A stretch of DNA of 5,906 nt, taken from positions 1 through 5,906 of the forward strand of contig URKL01000125.1 of assembly GCA_900548485.1 (NCBI GenBank). The letters are read 5' to 3'. How positions within the stretch are numbered: position 1 is the stretch's first letter; every line of letters begins with the position of its first letter. This DNA is from an uncultured Succinatimonas sp. (lineage in GTDB: Bacteria > Pseudomonadota > Gammaproteobacteria > Enterobacterales > Succinivibrionaceae). The notes under the pieces were generated by a model. The model saw only the letters and a list, made by a program, of their open reading frames with translations. It was not told the origin of the DNA and ran no database searches. Below are positions 1 to 4,588 of this stretch, piece after piece. Position numbers and translations under genes: made by a program.

Positions 1-91
1 GGGGTACTGTCTATTCCCTTGTTACATAAAATTATGCAAAACTTGGATACAGCCGCAAAATTAACAAGTATTTTTTAATTAAAAATTAGCT
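1..91. other. AT-rich tail downstream of dctP, no gene seen
   Basis: This stretch follows the dctP stop codon on the minus strand. It holds an AT-only palindrome around 71-88 and a short inverted repeat CATAA/TTATG at 25-36. Neither is a GC-rich stem followed by a T-run, so no convincing terminator is visible and the transcript may continue past the left edge. No coding region could be supported here. Confidence 0.5.
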
Positions 92-1099
92 TTATTTGGC
101 AGTAGCCTCGCCTGCCTTCTTGCAATGATCAATCCACTTCTGAGCATCAGGAATGATGGTCTTATACCAGTCATAGAAAGATTCCATCTTCTCATCAATA
201 GCTTGTTTCATTTCAGGGGTAATTTCATGAATAGTTACACCCTTATCCTTTAAGGCTTGCTTACAATCCTCATCATTCTTCTGAGAAATCTCCCAGTTAT
301 ATGCAACGGTTTTTTCAATCCATGTATCTAATAACTGTTTCAAATCATCAGGAAGCTTATTGTAGAACTTTCCATTTAAGAGGAATGGAGCAATTGCAAA
401 CATATGTCTAGTCTCTAAAATATCAGACTGTACCTCATAGAAACCAGAAGCTAAAATAGTTGCATAAGGATTCTCCTGACCATCGATCATATGAGTTTCC
501 AAAGCGTTATAAACCTCAGTTAAAGGCATCATAACGTTATTGGTTCCTAAAGACTCAAAGAGGTGTACATGGATCTCATTATCCGGAATTCTGATCTTAA
601 GACCTTTTAATTCATCAATATTGGTTACTGGACGATTAGAAGATAAGACACGGAAGCCATTAACTAAATAACCTGCAATTTTTACACCAGTATTTTTCTC
701 ATAGTTACCAGACATAATTGCTGCACCTTCTTTATCATATGCAGCTTTAGCCTGCTCCCAAGAGCTGATTAAATATGGAGCATCAGATAAGCCTACATTA
801 GGTTCATCTTTTTTAATCTGAGAACCTGTAACGGCCATTTGAATGGTGCCACGCTTAACTTGATCTATAACTACGCTTTCTGGGCCTAATTGATTATTAG
901 GGAAATGTTTAACCTTAATTTGACCATTAGACTCGCGTTCAATATTTTCTTTAAAATAATTGATGGACATAGTAACCGGATGATCAGGACCTGCAAAGGT
1001 ACCAATACGGATTACATAATCTTTAGCCATAGCAGAAGCTGAGGCTCCCATTAACATAACACCAGCTACAGCAGAAGCTATCAAAGTAGTCTTTTTCAT
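92..1099 (-). CDS. dctP: TRAP transporter periplasmic solute-binding protein, DctP family
   Basis: This 335-residue protein is the periplasmic receptor of a TRAP transporter. It captures an organic acid and delivers it to the DctQ/DctM membrane complex. Residues 1-25 form a Sec signal peptide: MKK, a hydrophobic core, and likely cleavage after A-M-A before KDYVIRIG. The mature part has the family's usual order. There is an N-terminal lobe beginning IRIGTFAGPDHP, then GLKIRIP with Arg170 in the position of the arginine that salt-bridges the ligand carboxylate in characterised family members. P-L-T-E-V-Y-N-A-L followed by IDGQENP comes next. Length is normal. ATG at 1099 is chosen because GGAG (1106-1109) sits six bases upstream; a TTG four codons earlier lies inside that ribosome site. 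It is the last gene of the operon, 41 bases after dctM. The substrate cannot be read from the sequence: C4-dicarboxylates, sugar acids and other carboxylates are all possible. Family certain, ligand unknown. Confidence 0.95.
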   Translation of the reverse strand: MKKTTLIASAVAGVMLMGASASAMAKDYVIRIGTFAGPDHPVTMSINYFKENIERESNGQIKVKHFPNNQLGPESVVIDQVKRGTIQMAVTGSQIKKDEPNVGLSDAPYLISSWEQAKAAYDKEGAAIMSGNYEKNTGVKIAGYLVNGFRVLSSNRPVTNIDELKGLKIRIPDNEIHVHLFESLGTNNVMMPLTEVYNALETHMIDGQENPYATILASGFYEVQSDILETRHMFAIAPFLLNGKFYNKLPDDLKQLLDTWIEKTVAYNWEISQKNDEDCKQALKDKGVTIHEITPEMKQAIDEKMESFYDWYKTIIPDAQKWIDHCKKAGEATAK

Positions 1100-1113
1100 A
1101 ATTGTCTCCAATT
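1100..1113 (-). promoter_or_regulatory. dctP ribosome binding site inside a small hairpin
   Basis: On the minus strand the sequence directly before the dctP ATG reads AATTG-GAGA-CAATT. It can fold as a five-base-pair stem closed by a GNRA-type GAGA tetraloop. The SD core GGAG is formed by the last stem base and the loop. The stem is mostly A-U, so it would be weak. The SD assignment is firm; any role for the fold is speculative. Confidence 0.6.
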
Positions 1114-1140
1114 GTTTGCAAGTTATTATTAAATCTTAAG

Positions 1141-2421
1141 TTAATCTATCATCCAGTTTGCCGGGACGGTAATAATCTGAGGGCAAATGATACACAGTAT
1201 AAGGTAACCTAATTCTGCAAAGAGGAAGGGTAAAATTCCTCTAACAAGCTTGGTAATAGGCAACTTAGATACTGAGCAACCAACAAATAATACAGATCCC
1301 ATAGGAGGAGTAATCAAACCAATAGAAAGGTTGATTACCATTACTAAAGCGAAGTAATAAGGATCAATACCAGCGGCATTTACTAATGGGTAAAATACTG
1401 GGGCAAAAATCAAGATAATTGGGGTAATATCCATCACCATGCCCAAGACTAAAAAGACTATGTTCAATACAACCAATAACATGAATGGATGATTTACTAA
1501 ATCCTTTAACAATTCCACAATCTGATCTGGAACCTGTGCCATAGTAATCAACCAGCCAATTGTATAAGCAGTACTTACTAAGAACATTACAATTGCTGAA
1601 GTTCTTACAGCGTTATAGAAAATGCGAGGGCAATCTTTAAGCTTAAGTTCGCGATGAACACATGTTGCAACCACAAAGGCATAAACAGCAGCTACAGCAC
1701 CACCCTCTGTTGGAGTGAAAATACCGAAACGAATACCAACAATAATGATAATTGGTAGTAATAATGCTGGGATTGCCTCAAAGAAGGTTCTTACAGCTTC
1801 CTTACCTGAAATTACAATACGGTCTTGATAGCCATCACGCTTAACTACGAAATACCATACAACCATCAAGATAATGCCTAAGCAAACACCTGGGGCAATA
1901 CCCATGATAAAGAGCTTACCGATAGACAGGTTAACTGTTACACCTAAAATAATGAGAGGAATTGACGGCGGAATAATTGGTGCTGTTAAAGCAGAGGCAC
2001 AAATTAAACCTGTTGAACGCGGCTTGTTATAACCACATTTAACCATCATCGGAATTAAAACTGCACCTAAAGCGGCAACGTCAGCAATAGCAGCTCCAGA
2101 TAAACCGGCAAAAAGCATAGAAGCTAAAATAGCTACATATCCCATACCACCATTAAAACGGCCTACGACAACCTGACCAAAGGCAATCAAGCGAGAAGAA
2201 ATTCCTCCTTCTTTCATGATTTCGCCAGCTAACATAAAGAAAGGTACTGCTGTCAAAATAAAGGAATCTGCTCCTGTTAACATCTGTTGGGCTAGGAGCA
2301 AGGGATCGAACATGTCAATCCACCATAAAAGAATCAATGCACATAACATTAAAACGATGGCTACAGGTATTCCTAAAATCAATAAAAAGAATAGTGAGCC
2401 AATAAATACGAAGAATTCCAT
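1141..2421 (-). CDS. dctM: TRAP transporter large permease subunit, DctM family
   Basis: This 426-residue inner-membrane protein is the ion-coupled transport channel of the TRAP system, which in this family is driven by a sodium gradient. It is strongly hydrophobic throughout, consistent with the dozen or so membrane passes of the family. Conserved signatures are in order: AGLSGAAIADVAALG in the first half, IIPPSIPLI around residues 147-157, FTPTEGGAVAAVYA near the middle, and GLITPPMG with Pro372-Pro373 near the C-terminus. These glycine- and proline-rich re-entrant segments are typical of the ion-transporter superfamily. Length is normal and no frame break is seen. The start codon overlaps the dctQ stop by one base (TAATG), with GGAG at 2430-2433 eight bases upstream, so translation is probably coupled to dctQ. 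It works as a complex with DctQ and receives ligand from DctP. Confidence 0.96.
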   Translation of the reverse strand: MEFFVFIGSLFFLLILGIPVAIVLMLCALILLWWIDMFDPLLLAQQMLTGADSFILTAVPFFMLAGEIMKEGGISSRLIAFGQVVVGRFNGGMGYVAILASMLFAGLSGAAIADVAALGAVLIPMMVKCGYNKPRSTGLICASALTAPIIPPSIPLIILGVTVNLSIGKLFIMGIAPGVCLGIILMVVWYFVVKRDGYQDRIVISGKEAVRTFFEAIPALLLPIIIIVGIRFGIFTPTEGGAVAAVYAFVVATCVHRELKLKDCPRIFYNAVRTSAIVMFLVSTAYTIGWLITMAQVPDQIVELLKDLVNHPFMLLVVLNIVFLVLGMVMDITPIILIFAPVFYPLVNAAGIDPYYFALVMVINLSIGLITPPMGSVLFVGCSVSKLPITKLVRGILPFLFAELGYLILCIICPQIITVPANWMID

Positions 2422-2981
2422 TATTTGTTCTCCTCAGCATTTGCCTCAGCTTGTTGCTTTTCAAGCGCAGCTTTAACATCTTCATCTACATAGCGTGGAG
2501 GAAATTCCTCATGTGTAGATAAAGCCTTGATGGCCAAACACAAATCTCTAACGACAAAAACTAAAACGCCTGCCGCACCAAAAATCAAAGACGCAATAAT
2601 TACCTGGAAAGGTAAACCTGTAACTTGACCCACAGAAGTATCAGATTCCTCAAAGTACATAAAAGAACCATCAATCAATACGTATAGAGCATAAATGGCT
2701 AATATATAACCAAATATATATACCCAGGTTCTAATCACTCTCGGTAGGAAATCAGTCAGAATAGTCACGCTGATATGACCGCGAATTGAGGCTACTTCTA
2801 CCATGCCTAAAAAAGTCATATATATAAACAGATAACGCAGGACCTCTTCGGTAGCAACGAAACCTGATTGAAAACAATAACGCATCAGCGCATTTGTAAA
2901 TACAATCACAACCATGACTGTGAGAATAATTACGCATACGAGCTTATAAAAGCGCGCGAATTCTCTGAAAAAAGCTTGCAT
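2421..2981 (-). CDS. dctQ: TRAP transporter small permease subunit, DctQ family
   Basis: This 186-residue protein is the small membrane subunit that scaffolds DctM and docks the binding protein. Four hydrophobic segments are visible at roughly residues 14-33, 47-65, 86-106 and 125-150. Family features include N-A-L-M-R-Y after the first segment, then T-E-E-V-L-R-Y-L-F and R-G-H-I-S-V after the second. The C-terminal tail is charged, rich in Glu, Ala and Lys, and probably cytoplasmic. ATG at 2981 is chosen because GGAG (2990-2993) lies eight bases upstream and the next codons give the usual short basic/aromatic lead into the first helix. A TTG at 3023 in the same frame would add 14 residues but has its start buried in the operator palindrome at 3014-3039 and lacks a ribosome site. 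It is the first gene of the dctQ-dctM-dctP operon. DctQ sequences diverge strongly, so position next to dctM supports the call as much as the motifs. Confidence 0.93.
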   Translation of the reverse strand: MQAFFREFARFYKLVCVIILTVMVVIVFTNALMRYCFQSGFVATEEVLRYLFIYMTFLGMVEVASIRGHISVTILTDFLPRVIRTWVYIFGYILAIYALYVLIDGSFMYFEESDTSVGQVTGLPFQVIIASLIFGAAGVLVFVVRDLCLAIKALSTHEEFPPRYVDEDVKAALEKQQAEANAEENK

Positions 2982-2987
2982 AAACAG

Positions 2988-2993
2988 TTCTCC
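2988..2993 (-). promoter_or_regulatory. dctQ ribosome binding site
   Basis: On the minus strand GGAGAA lies just upstream of ATG at 2981, with eight bases between GGAG and the start codon. It decides the dctQ start against the upstream in-frame TTG at 3023. Confidence 0.85.
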
Positions 2994-3013
2994 AAAAGAT
3001 TTAAACTGCCTAT

Positions 3014-3039
3014 TAAAATACAAGATGTCTTGTATTTTA
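3014..3039. promoter_or_regulatory. Perfect 26-bp palindromic operator upstream of dctQ
   Basis: Two exact 12-base arms, TAAAATACAAGA and its reverse complement, flank a central TG. The site lies 32 bases before the dctQ ATG and immediately downstream of the predicted -10 hexamer, so it would cover the start of the transcript. A bound protein there should block initiation or early elongation. The right arm extends on the minus strand to ACTAAAATACAAG, which recurs at 3134-3146 and 3227-3239. A perfect twofold-symmetric site next to a divergent GntR gene is the classic arrangement for a dimeric local repressor. The sequence is plain; the identity of the binding protein is inferred. Confidence 0.8.
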
Positions 3040-3048
3040 GTTGTGATG

Positions 3049-3077
3049 AATATAACATTTTTAAATTATTAACTTAA
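3049..3077 (-). promoter_or_regulatory. Candidate promoter of the dctQMP operon
   Basis: On the minus strand TATATT (3049-3054) is a five-of-six match to the -10 consensus. TTAAGT (3072-3077) is a weak -35 at 17 bases spacing. The expected transcript start is near 3042, at the edge of the 3014-3039 palindrome. The whole region is AT-rich, so chance matches are likely. Its placement beside the operator is the main support. Confidence 0.45.
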
Positions 3078-3133
3078 TGTAAAACATATAATTATTTATT
3101 TTCATATAGTTAGTTTTTATTAAAAAACAACAA

Positions 3134-3146
3134 ACTAAAATACAAG
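3134..3146 (+). repeat. Lone operator half-site in the middle of the divergent gap
   Basis: An exact copy of ACTAAAATACAAG lies roughly midway between the two palindromic copies. The bases after it do not form a recognisable second arm. It may be an auxiliary weak site for the same regulator or a relic of a decayed palindrome. The surrounding sequence from 3040 to 3226 is otherwise AT-rich, with A- and T-tracts and no coding region. Confidence 0.6.
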
Positions 3147-3200
3147 TCATTACCAAAAATATAGCAAGATCTCATTTTTAAAAATTAAACTCTTGATTAT

Positions 3201-3229
3201 TTGCGTATTGTTATCTTTTTGTTTAGACT
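3201..3229 (+). promoter_or_regulatory. Weak candidate promoter of the GntR-family gene
   Basis: TTGCGT (3201-3206) and TAGACT (3224-3229) are separated by 17 bases and match the -35 and -10 consensus at three and four positions. An alternative -10, TAAAAT at 3229-3234, lies inside the operator copy but has no good -35. Either choice puts the transcript start within or next to the operator at 3227-3254, consistent with autoregulation. Low certainty. Confidence 0.25.
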
Positions 3230-3254
3230 AAAATACAAGATTTCTAGGATTGTG
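3227..3254 (+). promoter_or_regulatory. Imperfect palindromic operator upstream of the GntR-family gene
   Basis: The left arm TAAAATACAAGA (3229-3240) is identical to the perfect operator arm, and the preceding AC is shared with the other copies. After a two-base centre TT, the right arm (3243-3254) keeps 8 of the 12 symmetric bases. The site ends 44 bases before the preferred ATG of the regulator. It is best read as an autoregulatory site of lower affinity than the one at 3014-3039. Confidence 0.65.
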
Positions 3255-3288
3255 CTTAGGGTAATTTGAAGCTTATAGATAGGCTTTT

Positions 3289-3295
3289 AGGTGAT
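3289..3295 (+). promoter_or_regulatory. Ribosome binding site deciding the GntR-family start
   Basis: AGGTGAT is complementary to the extreme 3' end of 16S rRNA and lies three bases before ATG at 3299. When aligned to the full anti-SD, that is normal spacing. A TTG at 3266 has only AGGG at 3258-3261, four bases upstream, and is a rarer start codon. The ATG is therefore preferred. Confidence 0.65.
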
Positions 3296-3298
3296 GTT

Positions 3299-4030
3299 AT
3301 GGATCGTAAACTTTTTCCCAAAATAAGGTTTAAGTCTGGATTAACTTTGACTTCTCAGATATATGATTTTTTAAGGCATCAAATTGTAGCTAAACGTATA
3401 GCCCCAGGAACCTCTTTATCAGAAAACGATCTTGCAGCACACTTCAATGTCTCAAGACAACCTGTTCATGAGGCTTTAAATAAATTATGTGTTAATGGAC
3501 TTATAGATATAATGCCGCAAAAGGGTACTTTTGTAAGTAAGATTAGCGTTAATAATCTCTTTGAAATCTGCTTTATGCGCTGTGCAATCGAATGCCAATC
3601 AATTCGAAAATCTACTTGTTTAAATAAACGTAGTTTCAATAGAATTTGCAATAAATTAAGCAAATGTCTTGATCAACAACGTAAATGGCTTGCAAATAAT
3701 GAACCAAATGAAAAGTTCTTAGATTTAGATGATACTTTCCATCAAACAATCTGTGAATTTTCACAAACAGCTTTAGCCTGGAACGTACTCCATAGTGTTA
3801 AAGCTAATATGGACAGAATTCGTTATCTTACCATAGGTACAATTTCAGAACCTTGTGAACTTATTACTACCCATGAACAAATTTTAGAATGCATTTTAAA
3901 TCATGATATAGAAAAATCATGTGAACTCATTGAAAATCATTCCTATGAAATTACTCACACCTATAGCTATATTATTGAACAAAATAAAGAATGGTTTTTA
4001 GACGAGAGTGAGGAAAAAGCAAGAATCTAA
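3299..4030 (+). CDS. GntR-family transcriptional regulator, FCD (FadR-type) subfamily
   Basis: This 243-residue cytoplasmic DNA-binding regulator binds DNA as a dimer in this family. Residues about 16-80 form the winged helix-turn-helix: L-T-S-Q-I-Y-D-F-L-R start, then LSENDLAAHFNVSRQPVHEAL, and the wing QKGTFVS. Residues about 85-220 form the all-helical FCD ligand domain. Its metal-site pattern is intact: Asp144 and His148 (DxxxH), His192 and His214. The spacings match the family, where the metal helps bind carboxylate ligands. Length is normal. Eleven cysteines, including Cys91, Cys95 and Cys99 one helical turn apart, are unusually many. If TTG at 3266 is used instead, 11 residues are added before the DNA-binding domain. 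It is divergent from the TRAP operon, with repeated palindromic sites between them, so it most likely represses that operon and itself until an organic-acid ligand binds. Family certain; target inferred; ligand unknown. Confidence 0.93.
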   Translation: MDRKLFPKIRFKSGLTLTSQIYDFLRHQIVAKRIAPGTSLSENDLAAHFNVSRQPVHEALNKLCVNGLIDIMPQKGTFVSKISVNNLFEICFMRCAIECQSIRKSTCLNKRSFNRICNKLSKCLDQQRKWLANNEPNEKFLDLDDTFHQTICEFSQTALAWNVLHSVKANMDRIRYLTIGTISEPCELITTHEQILECILNHDIEKSCELIENHSYEITHTYSYIIEQNKEWFLDESEEKARI

Positions 4031-4060
4031 ATGGGTTGGCCAATCTCTATCTGATAGATT

Positions 4061-4102
4061 AAAAAATTACCCCATTATCTACACGATAATGGGGCTTGTT
4101 TT
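4061..4102. terminator. Bidirectional rho-independent terminator
   Basis: A perfect 10-bp stem, CCCCATTATC (4070-4079) with GATAATGGGG (4085-4094), encloses a five-base loop. On the plus strand it is followed by CTTGTTTT and ends the regulator transcript 40 bases after its stop. On the minus strand it is followed by TAATTTTTT (from 4069 down to 4061) and ends the convergent small-gene transcript. The four G-C pairs at the base and T-runs on both sides make this a strong call. Confidence 0.9.
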
Positions 4103-4111
4103 AATATAATC

Positions 4112-4136
4112 CCTTAGAGGTTCTTCACCTCTTAGG
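4112..4136. repeat. Second stem-loop between terminator and the small cysteine gene
   Basis: CCTTAGAGGT (4112-4121) pairs with ACCTCTTAGG (4127-4136) around a five-base loop, with one T-T mismatch. Neither strand has a proper T-run directly after it, so it is not a standard terminator. On the minus strand it lies 15 bases past the stop of the 77-residue gene. It could protect the 3' end of that mRNA or be a decayed terminator. Confidence 0.55.
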
Positions 4137-4151
4137 CAGGAATACGTTCAC

Positions 4152-4385
4152 TTAAACTGATTTATGTGGAATTTTGCCCATACGTGAGGACATACAGCTT
4201 GGAGATGCGTGATTAGTCTTGCCTCCTGCAAAATTACATGCACTTTGACAAGAAGCACAAGGGATGCCTTCCATAATTGCAGAAGTAGCCTCATCTTCGG
4301 ATTTAAGCGGGCGTTTGCGCAGTAAGCCTAAAGCCATACCGCCTACAAAGAGGCAAAAAATTATAAAGCTTGCTACATATACCAT
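4152..4385 (-). CDS. Small single-pass membrane protein with cysteine cluster, family uncertain
   Basis: This 77-residue protein has one membrane helix at about residues 2-22. Arg23, Lys24, Arg25 and Lys28 follow it, which by the positive-inside rule puts the C-terminal part in the cytoplasm. That part carries Cys43, Cys46, Cys50 and Cys64 (C-x2-C-x3-C-x13-C), a plausible iron-sulfur or metal site; Cys11 lies within the helix. The layout resembles NqrM, the maturation factor of the sodium-pumping NADH:quinone reductase: short helix, R-K-P-L-K after it, then a cysteine group. However, the G-S-C-G-G motif I expect in NqrM is missing and the spacing differs, so no symbol is given. FeoB-associated cysteine-rich membrane proteins are another loose likeness. 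That the gene is real is supported by a strong SD (GGGAG, 4394-4398, eight bases before ATG), a perfect -10 hexamer and a terminator. It is monocistronic, convergent with the regulator and divergent from proS. Confidence 0.8.
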   Translation of the reverse strand: MVYVASFIIFCLFVGGMALGLLRKRPLKSEDEATSAIMEGIPCASCQSACNFAGGKTNHASPSCMSSRMGKIPHKSV

Positions 4386-4393
4386 AATTATTT

Positions 4394-4420
4394 CTCCCGT
4401 TAAAATTCGCTTTAATTATA
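4394..4420 (-). promoter_or_regulatory. Promoter -10 and ribosome site of the small cysteine gene
   Basis: On the minus strand TATAAT (4415-4420) matches the -10 consensus exactly. The sequence 15-17 bases further upstream gives only weak -35 candidates such as TTTAAA or CTTTAA. GGGAG (4394-4398) is the SD for ATG at 4385. The untranslated leader would be short, about 20 bases. Confidence 0.6.
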
Positions 4421-4532
4421 ACCTAAATCACAAAATTTAAAGGTCTTTATGCAAATATTAAGCAGTTTTACTAAAAATTCGCTTGTGATTAAATTGTCCT
4501 TTATTACTCTTTGATAACAAAAGCTCTTAACA

Positions 4533-4549
4533 TAGCTTATAATAAGCTA
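4533..4549 (+). promoter_or_regulatory. proS -10 hexamer inside a perfect 17-bp palindrome
   Basis: TATAAT (4538-4543) is an exact -10 hexamer about 45 bases before the proS start. It is embedded in a perfect palindrome with arms TAGCTTAT and ATAAGCTA around one A (4541). No -35 with normal spacing is clear: TTGATA (4511-4516) is 21 bases away. A second -10-like TATAAA lies at 4557-4562. The palindrome could be an operator or a chance AT-rich symmetry. Promoter placement is moderately supported. Confidence 0.5.
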
Positions 4550-4588
4550 ATTTTTGTATAAAGCTTCATTTACCGCTTTGGATTAAAC

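Noticed and set aside
71..88. AT palindrome downstream of dctP as a terminator
   Set aside because: The stem would be almost entirely A-T with no GC-rich core, so it is not a credible intrinsic terminator.
1097..1111. TTG start for dctP four codons upstream of ATG 1099
   Set aside because: The TTG lies within the SD sequence itself, and the residues from ATG 1099 already form a complete signal peptide starting MKK.
2216..2476. 86-codon plus-strand open frame
   Set aside because: It lies antisense across the dctM start and dctQ end, has no family likeness and is a shadow of those genes.
2868..3077. 69-codon plus-strand open frame, and a 61-codon minus-strand frame at 2752-2937
   Set aside because: Both overlap dctQ in other frames, and the first runs through the operator. 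No ribosome site or recognisable protein features.
3466..3663. 65-codon minus-strand open frame inside the regulator gene
   Set aside because: Antisense to the clearly coding GntR-FCD gene with no supporting signals.
4152..4385. Firm naming of the small gene as nqrM
   Set aside because: The expected G-S-C-G-G motif is missing and cysteine spacing differs. The likeness rests on overall layout only.
4424..4495. TGTGA-type half-sites (minus at 4429-4433, plus near 4484) as a CRP operator
   Set aside because: The two halves are more than 50 bases apart and neither has a matching partner at the six-base CRP spacing.
4533..4555. Palindrome plus T-run before proS as a true terminator of an upstream gene
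   Set aside because: No plus-strand gene lies directly upstream, and the stem has few G-C pairs. Overlap with the -10 hexamer is the better explanation.
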